A stretch of 64,000 nt of DNA from Symbiotaphrina buchneri (taxonomy: Eukaryota; Ascomycota; Symbiotaphrinales; Symbiotaphrinaceae). Of the stretch, positions 46,850 to 56,970 are shown in pieces. The stretch lies in the NCBI GenBank assembly GCA_001599915.1, contig BCIG01000007.1, forward strand, positions 62,001 to 126,000, read 5' to 3'. A model generated the notes under the pieces. It had not been told where the DNA came from. It saw only the letters and a program-made list of their open reading frames with translations, and did no database searches. The translations under genes were made by a program, and so were the position numbers. Position 1 is the stretch's first letter, and every line of letters begins with the position of its first letter.

Positions 46850-47104
46850 ATGACGGCCGTAGACACGACCGGCCAAAAGGTCGCTTGGGGCTGGATAATT
46901 ACTGGAAGTTTCGTTGTCATCATCTCGATGTTCCTAGCGATATCTTGGGTCATCCTTGGTCGCCGCAGGGAAAGACAAGAACGAAGGGATGAAGAGAGGT
47001 TTGATGCACTTGAAGAAGAATTGAGTGATCTGTCAATTAGGCGACCACCACCTGCATACATTGCTGAAAGAGATTATTTCATTGGACAGCAAAGGAGTGG
47101 TTAA
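46850..47104 (+). CDS. small single-pass membrane protein
   Basis: 84 aa from ATG 46850 (the upstream in-frame codons lack ATG). Helix GWIITGSFVVIISMFLAISWVIL at ~12-34 is followed by a long charged amphipathic segment (GRRRERQERRDEERFDALEEELS) that may form a cytosolic helix, and a Pro-rich PPPAYIAERDYF. A PPxY-like PPAY motif could recruit WW-domain proteins such as Nedd4-type ubiquitin ligases; this is an inference. No family is recognised. Confidence 0.5.
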   Translation: MTAVDTTGQKVAWGWIITGSFVVIISMFLAISWVILGRRRERQERRDEERFDALEEELSDLSIRRPPPAYIAERDYFIGQQRSG

Positions 47105-47212
47105 CTGCTGATAGTATGGGAAGTGTTGTCTTTTTGCGTTTTCCTTTTAGTTCTCCTGAGCTGATAGTATGGGAAGTCGTCTTTTTGGAGTTTTTATTCT
47201 AGTTCTGATGAG
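47105..47212 (+). repeat. tandem duplication in the 3' flank
   Basis: Two diverged copies of about 54 bp, each starting GCTGATAGTATGGGAAGT and running through CTTTTTG..TAGTTCT, at about 47106-47159 and 47160-47211, then a third start CTGATAGC. Confidence 0.7.
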
Positions 47213-47328
47213 CTGATAGCTTTAGCTACCGCGTCGCGTAGACACAATTGAGCATTATTAACCCCATCACCCTGTGCACCACTTATATCCAAGTCCACCT
47301 AAGCCGTAGATAAACCGTCTAAACCCCT

Positions 47329-47805
47329 TCACGCCGTCTCTATAACCTCCTCTTCCTCCAGCGCACTTTTATCCACCTCCTCCGGCTCCTCCTCCCACCT
47401 CTCCACGCCCTCTGGAATCGGCATCACCGCTCTCTTACACCAAATATGTTTCGTGGCCTTACTCCAATCCAGCCCATCAATCGCGCCGCCCTTGATACTA
47501 ACATTCCCCTTACCCACAGCGACTTTGCCCTTGACCTCGACCTCGCGGCCGATATGCATGACGCGGGTGCCACACGCCTTACAGAAATAGCAGTCGAGGA
47601 GTTTCCCGGAGAACGTCGGCCGCGTGTAGCAGCCGAGCTTCGTCATGGTGGCGGCCGGCAGCGTGAAGAATGGGAAGATGGCGCTGCAGCCGAAGGCGGA
47701 TGAGGATTGCTTCTGGCAGGCTAGGCAGTGGCAGATGTATAGGTCCAGTGGCTCGGGCGTCGGCGTCTGGAAGGAGATCGCCCCGCATTGGCAGGTTACG
47801 TTCAT
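47329..47805 (-). CDS. GFA/CENP-V-domain zinc-binding protein
   Basis: Single exon, 158 aa, from ATG 47805. Cysteine pairs are as in the glutathione-dependent formaldehyde-activating fold: CQC at 5-7, CHCLAC at 25-30 and CYFCKACGT at 72-80. The middle reads as a Mss4-like beta fold. The family includes formaldehyde-glutathione activators and many proteins of unknown substrate; the name alone does not prove this reaction. The C-terminus is a run of acidic residues (EEEPEEVDKSALEEEEV), unusual for the family and perhaps disordered. Confidence 0.9.
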   Translation of the reverse strand: MNVTCQCGAISFQTPTPEPLDLYICHCLACQKQSSSAFGCSAIFPFFTLPAATMTKLGCYTRPTFSGKLLDCYFCKACGTRVMHIGREVEVKGKVAVGKGNVSIKGGAIDGLDWSKATKHIWCKRAVMPIPEGVERWEEEPEEVDKSALEEEEVIETA

Positions 47806-48852
47806 GGTGCTGGGTGGCGCTGGCGGTGTGGAAGCGGCGATGAGGTGCGATTGGGAGGTTGAACGGTCGGGAGACGAGAGCTTGGAGTGACAGAGCTTGG
47901 AATGACGGCGAATTTTGCGTGTTCAGCTGTGGGGTACAGATAGCGCGCCTCGGCGCATTGCGAGCGCACAGGCCCCGCTGACGTACGGCAGCCTATAGAT
48001 ACAAAAGTCTCAAAACAATTTTTGACGTCGTGCCGGTCCACAAGGACGTAAGCTAAATGTTCCTCTTCCTCTCTCTGTCATCTCAGTCGAGATCCAGGTA
48101 TTGGCAATATAATGCCTTGCAGTCATACATTGGAGAGCAGCTTCTACGTACTAGGGAAAGGAAAGCAGTGGCCACTTCTACGGTCTTTTTCAGCCACAGA
48201 AAACTGCGCAGAGTCAGCATACTTACAATTCACTACAGTCAACTGTCAATCAAATCTCCAATCGCCAACATGTCCTCCGGTCTGGCTTTTCTTCCAAGAA
48301 CTCTTTCATTCAAGCCTTCTTTGATGCGATATTGTTGCCATTGTTCCAAAATTCTTATGTGCCCTTTGTCCTATTTGTCGTCCATCCAGGATCCTCCTCA
48401 GCTGGACGCGACAGCTCCTTTATCAAGAAGAAAATGATGCAAAGAAGGGCTGGGTTCTAGGCCTTCTTGGCCTCCTTCTTCACTGCCTTTTAAGTAGAAG
48501 TAATCCTGTTTATGTTACGAATTGGACGACTATGGCCGTCAAGGGCCACTGGACTTGCCACACCCACAATGTCTGCTCATATACTCTTCCTTAAGCTCCT
48601 CTTCCTTAATCTCCTCTCGCGGCTGCCATTATGATCATAGATATGCTTGATTAAAAATCTATTTTGTGGCGCAATGTCCCAATTTGTCTGATCCCTCAGC
48701 TTGAATGGACTTCCTACTAATACATTTACCCCTCATGACACAGGACAGAAAGATAAACCAATCCCATTGGGCTGGCAGCAGCGGACTTGTTGAATAGTCA
48801 CCCGCGCCTCAGCTCCTTCCACCAAGTTCTTGCCATTCTCCAAAGATCCTGC
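47806..48852. other. intergenic, no supported gene
   Basis: 1 kb between two minus-strand genes. A 55-aa frame from ATG near 48270 on the plus strand is too weak to call. Otherwise nothing recognisable. Confidence 0.35.
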
Positions 48853-49326
48853 TCAAGTAAAGATCGGTGGCGTGCACGCCGTCCAGTACGATCCTCCCGT
48901 GATGGTGATTTCGGTCTGCAACACAGGACTCCAGCATCAGCGCTGCCAGCACAGGCTTCTCAAGCCGGAGTATCAATTTACACCGGGAATGCAGCAGAAG
49001 GGATACGCCTCTGCAGCGGTGGCGCATGTTCCAGCCGCGGAGGGAGCGACGCCTTGATTGAGCGGTCCCCGTTAGCAAAGAATGCCTTTCCTCTGAAGGA
49101 ACAAATCTTGAACCAGAGACAGAGATGGGCAGGGAGGAGTTTGAGGCGAATGAGACGTACAATTCAGAGTCAGCGGCTCGGGGCAGCATACGAGCTCGAA
49201 CTCAGTCGTGCCGGGGACGTTCGGGCAGGTGTAGACGACGCCGGCGGGGAGCTGGCGCGGGGCAATGGCGGCGCCGAGGGTGAGGGTGGCGTGGAAGAGA
49301 GGGATGAGGAGGGTTGTGCACTTCAT
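48853..49326 (-). CDS. hydrophobin-like small secreted cysteine-rich protein
   Basis: Three exons (49326-49161, 49052-48982, 48915-48853) give exactly 300 nt, 99 aa. A signal peptide (MKCTTLLIPLFHATLTLGAA) precedes a mature part with eight cysteines in the order C-CC-C-C-CC-C, the hydrophobin pattern. Spacings (12, 7, 8, 9, then 16 before the last) do not match either the class I or class II consensus well, so this is a hydrophobin-like or divergent member. Hydrophobins coat hyphae and conidia and self-assemble at surfaces. Introns (49053-49160 and 48916-48981) are GT..AG. Confidence 0.75.
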
Positions 49327-51579
49327 GTTTGCGGCGGATTTAAAAATCTGGATAGACAGGCTATTGTTTGAGGCTGGTGTTCGGTGTGGAGGAGTGTGCA
49401 GGTCCGTATCCTTGATGAGGTTTGTGGCTACAGAGGGCTGTACGTGTTTATATATCGCAGGCGGAAGGACCTGGCCTGATTCTGATGGACTGTCCGATAC
49501 AGCGAACCTGCGGCTAGGTGCGCGACGCGGATAGCCGTTGAACAGATCCTTCCCTTGTGAGTGGGACCGGACTGCTTCTGTGTCACGAATATCAGTTGTT
49601 TCAGGTCCCCTTACATCGAAGCCTTTCCAGAAGTCGTTCAATCAGGAGACCTAGGACCAAATCAGGGCTCTTCCGGCCCAGGTTTTCTCCGTGAATTTCT
49701 GGCGCAGACGCCCTGAGAGAATAGATTTGAGAGGCATCTCAGTCCGAGTTTCAAGTTGTTAGCAAATCCACTCGCGCCGGGGGGATCTTCGATGACATCC
49801 AACGTCCAATCTCCACACTTTCGACATCAATTCCTCTCCACTCGCCGATCCCGCCGACCCGGTCCATCAATCCTCGAGCGCACATAAACGTAACGACTTC
49901 TCCGCATGCGGAGAAGTATTCGAGCATTGTACCACCTTTTCCCCCCTGCATTGTAGCACCAAGGAGGGACCCTGCACGAAAGAAAGCATTGTGGGACCAC
50001 CCTCGACAAGATGGGAAACTCACGTAAATGACTTATGGGGACACCAGATCTAGTGTCCGAGATTGCTGTATTGGGTATGCCGGTGTCTTTGTGGATCTTC
50101 TGTGGGTGATCAAACTCAGGAAGATTTTGCTGTGGGTGCTTGCTTGCTTATGAAGAGCGCCCTGGCCTGGTGGATGCTGAGAGTACTGGATCGAACCCTG
50201 TCTTAAATCAGGGGTAAAATTTCAACTCGTATCGTACACATCTTCCCCTTTGGGACCAGCCGGACCTCTTCCTCAGTCTGTCTGTCTCTGCCCCCAGAGT
50301 GATGCTACACGGCGATCGTTCAGGTGATCCGCTCAGGAGATTAGCCCTCTTGTGAACGGCCATAGACGGGCGCCTGCATGCCTGCATGCATCCCTCCATG
50401 CACAATGACTGCAGGGAACCGCACCGCTGATTTCTATAGCTCGACAGCACACGTACCTGATGGATTGGCCAGTGAGTCTCAGCTCTCTGCAGGGTGCTTG
50501 CTGACAGCGTGGGATCGTAAGAAATACTAACTACAAACCATTGTTCTTGAGAGCGCAGATGGATGGCTGGATATTGCCGAAAAACACTTATGGGAAAGAA
50601 GAAAAAAAAAGGAAAAAGGTAGGATGGGAGTGTCCCTGTCCTGGCCTAGTAAATCTATAATCTTGGAGCAGGGAGTGCTGCCTATATGGGCTGGCATTGG
50701 CCGTGTAACGTGGTTTATTTGGTTGGTTGGATGCGGGGAGGGGAGGAAGCAGAACGACAGAAGCAGAATAACGACGCACAGGCGGGAGTTATACCTTGTT
50801 TTTAACCCGAGTCAAAATTAGTAAGATACCTCTGCACAGGCTAGTTACTCTAAGACTAGTCTTTCTACTGGATTGCTGCGGCAGGCAAAAGCAAAGGAAG
50901 TCAGTCCATCATCGACGGCAAAAGAGAGCTGGGTTATTCATCATGGTCACAAGCAAAAGCACTCAAGCACACTAACATCAGGGATCATTTTCTGCGTTTC
51001 CAACTCATCATGTTCATTTCTATCTAAGCCGGTCGATTCTACATCTTTCGCAAGCCATATCGACCAAAGCCCGCAGGGTCTGAAGCTCGAACCCAGCACC
51101 TCTGCTCATGATAGACATCCAGAATCCAACAAAAGAGCTGACAGCTCAAGAAGCGCGCCTATATATCCCAAGAAAACAGCCACCGGCGCCAGCCCCGCAA
51201 TAAAAATGCTTTCCATGCAGATGTTTCACAACGATAAGAGAAAAATGAATGCCACAAGAAGGACCTATCCCAAGGTCGATCAAGCGTTGGAGTAATCGTA
51301 CAAGTGGCCTCCTTTCCCCACGGCCCTCCAGCTGGCGTTTTGAGGCTCAAGCTGCGGCGGGGCCATCAACACGAGGATGGGCGCCCGCGCGAGCAGCTAG
51401 AGCCTAAGACGCCGACGAAGACGGGTACTGAGGCCCCCCAGCCCTCCCAGCCAACCCGCGCGCCTCCTTTCCGCCCCTTCAGCAAGCATGCACCGCCGCA
51501 CACATTCAGCAGTGCCGCTGCTGCACAAGGGCGTACTGAGGCGCCTCGGGACGGCGCCCAGCAGAAGACAACGAGTCCT
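49327..51579. other. long intergenic region, no supported gene
   Basis: 2.25 kb without a recognisable coding frame. Poly(A)-like AAGAAGAAAAAAAAAGG near 50600. The left part is the promoter of the hydrophobin-like gene; the right part holds the 3' flank of the small mitochondrial-type gene. Confidence 0.4.
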
Positions 51580-51828
51580 CTACTGGTAGTTGCTCTTCTC
51601 AATGGCCCACTTGGCCGCAAAGGGCCAGGCGAAGAAGAGCGTGAAGGCCGGCACGATGCCCGAGGCGGTGCGGGCGATGCGCCGCGCGAAGACGGAGTTG
51701 TCGTGTGCGTGTGCGGTGCCGGGGGCGGGCAGGCGTGCGAAAGGGTGCGATTCGAGGGAGGCGGCGAAGCGGTGCACACCGGTGGTTAGACGGCGGATGG
51801 CGCCCATGCGTGCGATTGGTGCGGACAT
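51580..51828 (-). CDS. small probable mitochondrial inner-membrane protein
   Basis: 82 aa from ATG 51828. An Arg/Ala-rich, acid-poor N-terminus (MSAPIARMGAIRRLTTGVHR) looks like a mitochondrial presequence; one helix near the C-terminus (GIVPAFTLFFAWPFAAKWAI) ends in EKSNYQ. The size and layout recall small accessory subunits of respiratory-chain complexes, but I do not recognise a specific one. The frame is open upstream with another ATG at 52032, rejected because that part is low complexity and lacks targeting features. Confidence 0.6.
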   Translation of the reverse strand: MSAPIARMGAIRRLTTGVHRFAASLESHPFARLPAPGTAHAHDNSVFARRIARTASGIVPAFTLFFAWPFAAKWAIEKSNYQ

Positions 51829-53128
51829 TGTGATTTGGATGTTGGTTTTTTGGAAGACGAAGGTGTCTTTTTGTTTTTGTTTGGAGGAGAGGAGTGGAGT
51901 TATGTTTGGTTGAGTGGAGAGTCGGTTTGACTGTTGTCTGACTGTCTTATTGACTGGAGAGTGTGTGTTGTGATGATAGCGAGACAGGCTCCTGGTGGGC
52001 AGCTCACCCAGGGTTATATACCCATTCTCCATGGCAATCCATCGACATCGCCATCACCTCAGACCACCGTTCATCTCCCCTCTCTCGCCCAGGACAGCGT
52101 CAGACGTTGCGTGCTCACTATGCTCGTAGTTGCGTTGTTGTTCCGTGACCACACCACCACCGCGCGCACTGGCCAGTAGCCCAGCAGAACGGCACCACCA
52201 GCGTCGTTCAACCATCACACAACCTCCCAGACCTTACCAACCTATCTCGCGTTAGCCAGTCGCCTAACTGGGGCAAGCTGATCGGGCAGGGATGATTAGC
52301 GCCCGTCATCACCAATCACAGCGTCCAATCTCCGCCGCACAGCGCCCGAGTCTGGATCCTTCCAATCATTCTTCCGATCTTTGCAGGTTCTACTGCGCCC
52401 AAGCCCGCAAGCCCACTCCAGAATTTTCGCTGTCACGCAACGCACCACCACCCGCGCTGATCTGCCCCGAGCGGGCCACCGCCCGAACGCCACAGCCAAT
52501 GCCGCGCTTAGCATCCGCGCCCATAACTCTAAGGTACGAAAATATGCTGGACGGGAATTTTGCTGGTGACAGCGAAATTCTCCGCGCCTGTCGTTCTAGA
52601 ACCCCCGGGCTTAGCACGGGGATCGGCGCCCGTCGTGCCATCGTAGAGCGGTTTGAACGCATGGCATTTCTGGGATAGCCAGATGCAGGTTCGGGATGTT
52701 CTCGTTCGTCCGTTCGACGCCCCTGCCGTCGGCCGATACGGGGATGGATGGATGATCAGGATGGCGCAATTATTGCGGCTCGGCGGGTGAGAGCACGGAG
52801 CACGGGAAACAGAGTGACAGGCGAGGATCATGGGTGATGCGTATGAGGTGCTTCTGTGGTGCGGAGATGCCGTAGGGAGTGGAAAGGTCGTAGTCTAGAA
52901 TGTCGTAGCTGTGATTCGTTTGCAGCGATGGAGCTCTCCTCTATTGCATCTACCCTGCATCGTTGGAAGAGATTCCCGGATCATGGGTCCTTCGTGCAGT
53001 GAATGCTGCTACTCAGACGGCCCTTCTAAATCCCTACCGGAGTACCGTAGAGGATGACTGGGAGGGTATATCTCGTCTACTCAACCACCAAGCCTCTTCA
53101 TCCAACACCCCTCCGCTGCCCTGCAGCA
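51829..53128. other. intergenic, no supported gene
   Basis: 1.3 kb containing the promoter of the small mitochondrial-type gene and the 3' flank of utp21. Short frames only. Confidence 0.4.
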
Positions 53129-56100
53129 CTACCTTGCACTCCGCAAGAACGAGACCACGCCCCGACAATACCCCACCAGTGCCTCCAATCGGTCCGCCTC
53201 CTTCTTCGCCTCCTCCCTCCACTCAACCAACGCGTTCCGCAACTCCTCCGCGCCCTCCGCTTCTCCCTCCGCCAGCACATCGCCATGGCACCGCAGGAAC
53301 ACGGCCATCCACGCCTGCACGAGCTCATAGTCGACCTTCTGCTTCAGCCGCGACGTTAACGCGTGCACGAACGCTGTCAGTTCGCTGACGGACGTGTCCG
53401 TGGAGGGCGTGTCGATGAGCATCGGGGATAAGGAGCGGATCTCGAGATCTGCGGCTGAGGGGTTGAGGCTCTTCAGATGATCGATGAAAGGTGTGAAGTC
53501 ACCCGAGGATGCGGCGCTGTGGAGGAGGGTCGTGAAGGGTCGGGTGGAGGTGGATGATAACCGGTCGACTTTGGTAATGCGGGACGATGGCTCTTTGCTC
53601 GACTTCCCAGACGCAGAGGCAGGAGCTGTGAGCGCGGACGAGGATGCTGGATCCAGCGGGTCTTTGGCCAGGCCAGGAAGGAAGAAAGGCGCTTTCTCCG
53701 GCGCTTTAGGAGGCTCAATGGGTTTGTTCCGTTGCTATCGCTATCTGTTAGCCTGATCCAGCACGATGAAAACAAAGCATCTTACCCGGATGACGTCCAA
53801 ATGCAGCAAGGTCTGCCATCTGGCTTTCGGAACAAGACTGAGCGTCTCTAGATCCTTGCTCAATTGAGCCTCCGTTGTCGTGTCTCCGAGGGAGTTCGAT
53901 GTCGGCAAGACAACTTCTTCCTCTTCAAAAGCGGCCTCAAGCACCCCTTGACCACCCTCGCCAGAAGCAGTAGGAGCCTCGATGGCCGCAATCTCGTTTT
54001 CGGTAACAGGACGCGTGGAGACATGGGTGAACAATGACCGATTGGTCCAGATGCTCACTCCGACAGAGTCAGGATGAGCGGTAGCGAGGAATTCGCCGGT
54101 GGGAGAGAATGAGAGGGTTGTGCAGACGCCAGGCAGTTTGACAGCATCAATCAGGTGGCCAGTGGTAAGGTCCCACACGCGGATGATGGAGTCTGCCGAT
54201 GAAGCAACAATCCAGCGGCCGTCAGGGGAGAAACACTGCTGTTGTAAGTGACTATTTGAAAGAAGAGTTGGAGTGTCTTACAAGATCATTTATCTGTTTC
54301 CGGCAACCCCACAGCTCACGGACAACCTTCTTCGTTTCAGCATCAATGATCCGTATTGACAGATCCTCGCAACTCAGAGCAAGTAGATCGTTGGGTCTAA
54401 AATAGCGTAAGTCGGATACGGTTGTTGTTGAAGACCAGTCTATTGTGTCCAGCAGACGGGCAGTAGCAAAGTCCCAAAACTTCAGAGATGTTAGCTAATC
54501 CAGTGGACATCGTGCTGCTGGCTCACCTTAATTGTCCCATCTTTACTACAGCTGATCACCTTCCTGTTGAGAGCATCAACTGATAGTCCAGTCACAGCGT
54601 CATAATGCCGCCATTTCGCTGGATTGTAACCGGGATCTTGACCGAGTTTCACTTTCCTTGCCTGGCTAGGGGTCATCTTCGGAGGAAAGCGCTGACGGTG
54701 TAGGCCTGACTGCATGTTGTACATATCGATAGTCCCCTTACTTGACCCAATAAGGGCGAATGTGCCGCAAGGTGACAATGCAACACTAGCAACATCACCC
54801 CCGTCACTGGTCTCGAAGGTCCATCTTCCCGCTTTCTTTCGGCCCCAGAACCATGTTCTTGCAAATCGATCTCCTTTATGACCAGTGACGACACTTTCCC
54901 AACTTGTGGTGCCAGTATCTGCAGTCTCTGAGGTTTGTTTCTTGGTCCTGACATTGCTCCAGATAGGGGCATTGCCCGCAATATTGCCCATCCCGCCATC
55001 ACGATTGAGGCAACACGCAATACACGTTATCTCGGGAGCTTTCAAATCTTCAAGACTCGTGCTTTGTTCTTCGGCCAACGCACCACTGGCGAGGATACCG
55101 TACTTCTTCGCCTTCTTCCTGATATTGCCCTGACTCAGTTCCGTACTTTGCCCATCTCTTCGTAGACTCCAGCCCCAGAGACTCCTATCAGCACCTGCAC
55201 TAAGCAGCCACTTCCCGGAAGCATCTGATCCATCCGACTCTGCAGGGACAAACTCCAGTCGGTTGATAGGCGCAGCATGACCGCTTCGAAGGTGAAGTAT
55301 GCGGGGGATAGGCGAAAAGGGCGTCTCATCAAAGATCCATGACTTCAAAGAATTGTCCAAACCACTCGTCACAATGACAGGTTGCCCAGCCAGAAACTCC
55401 ACCTTGCTTACTCCCCCGGAAACTCCACCTTTGACGGTTGATGAAGGGTTGTGGGCCCCTCGAAGTACTCCCATTATCCTTCCCCCATTGTTAAGATCCC
55501 AGAAGGTAACGTCACCAGACCATATGCTCGCTGTCGCCATTACTCCGGCTTTCCGACCTTCTTCTCCGGCGCCAAGACCGTCCGTTCGGAATGATATGGA
55601 GGTTATTGGCGGTCTGCTTGTACCCTTTGGATTGAGATGAATGATACTCTGGTCCTTTCTGACATCATGTATGACAACAGTTCCGCTGGCGTAGGCTATG
55701 GCGAGGAGAGATAAAGCAGGCGTCGCTTCCATAGCGGTGACAGCACCAGTATTTGAGGATGCAGGTTGGATCGTGTATATCAGTTTCCTGCGAGCATTAG
55801 CGGCGAAGAAAGTTTGTCATCCGATTGACTGACCCTGTGCTGACATTCCATATTTCCACAGCCCCATCATGCTTTCCCACAAATATCTTGTTTAGGAAAG
55901 TAGGTAGAGTGCAGATGCCGCTAATATTTGGCGCATCGCCAGAAGTTCTCGATTGCTTCGGCATCAGCGTAGTATAGTGTTCGAATGTAGCGGATTTCCA
56001 AACTTCTGTCCTTGTACTACAACAGCCCACAATCCAAGAACCAAAGATGACCAGTCGTTGGATAGGTTGGTGGAGGTCCTCCGGTATCTCTAACTCCCCG

Positions 56101-56545
56101 ATCCTCTTTCCTCGCTTGAACACCCATACTCCGACAGCTGCTTCCTCTTCATTGCTCCCCCAGGCTCCCAAGACAACATCCTTCCATGCAATTGTAGCGG
56201 TTATAATCTCGGGTGTTTGGGGTCTTGTCAGAAAGACCAGATTGAGACCCCTTCGGAGGTCATATGTTTGGAGAGATCGGCCGACGGAGGTGGTAATCTG
56301 GAACGTGGTCTTGCCAAGTGGAACGGATGTGAAGGGCACTGCCGTAGGAGAGACGAGCCCAAGTGTCTAAGATATACCAGTGAGCTTGGTCAATTCCCTT
56401 GAGGCTTCTAGCTGCTTACTCTGAAGGGCGCAAAGATTCGCGAAGCTCGCGCTGCAGGCTGAGGAGTTTTCGGGTCAGTCAGCCCCCCAACTCTCTGACG
56501 TTTGGACACTCGGCCATCAGGCTGATCAACCGAAGCTGACGGCAT
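53129..56545 (-). CDS. utp21: U3 snoRNA-associated protein 21 (WD40 repeat, SSU processome)
   Basis: Six exons (56545-56420, 56366-55834, 55787-54527, 54479-54282, 54235-53786, 53734-53129) give 3174 nt, 1057 aa. Multiple WD40 repeats are seen through most of the protein, e.g. VGVWVFKRGKRIGEL, GAVEIWNVSTG, GDVTFWDLNNGG, DGTIKFWDF and SIIRVWDLTTG. The C-terminal ~200 residues (TPFIDHLKSLNPSAADLEIRSL, then VQAWMAVFLRCHGDVL) are the Utp21-specific helical domain. The basic N-terminus (RVSKRQRV) suits nuclear import. Utp21/WDR36 belongs to the UTP-B subcomplex and is needed for 18S rRNA maturation in the nucleolus. The gene is somewhat longer than the yeast protein, partly from a low-complexity insert (SSALTAPASASGKSSKE). 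Confidence 0.93.
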
Positions 56546-56970
56546 GATTTTATGCTTCGGACACCACTGCAAATGGCTTCCGGGCTGATGTCGGTTGATA
56601 TGTGAATGACGGCTTATTTTGAAGCGGAGTGGGAAATTTTGGGATGCTATGGAATATTGTTTTTCCGCGGTCTTACCAGCTATTCTGCCATTTGGTACCG
56701 CTTTGGCTCTCCGCACTGTCCAGCCGTTTCCGTCATCACCTTGCAGTGGCACGCCCCTCTTGTTCTCATTCTGATAGGGCAATACTAATTCTGGATATCT
56801 TCACTCCTCAAAGAATCCCTGGAGCACATCTCAGCCAGCCAGTACCTTACATCATTGGGCAGCTGCGTTGGAACCCTTGTCGTATGCATCTTATCCTTGT
56901 TGAGCATAAATTTCGCATGGGATTTTAGCGGCGATAAGTGTCGGCGCTTTATAGCCGACTCCTCGGAGGG
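56546..56970. promoter_or_regulatory. bidirectional promoter of utp21 and vip1
   Basis: 425 bp between the two divergent start codons must hold both promoters. CGATAAG, a GATA-type hexamer context, occurs near 56932. No clear TATA box. Confidence 0.5.

Noticed and set aside
48270-48437. 55-aa frame from ATG near 48270
   Set aside because: Too short, no motif, no homologous feel; cannot be supported.
50170-50240. Possible tRNA on the minus strand (B-box-like GGTTCGATCC)
   Set aside because: The bases flanking the putative T loop do not form a T stem, and no A box or acceptor stem pairs with it.
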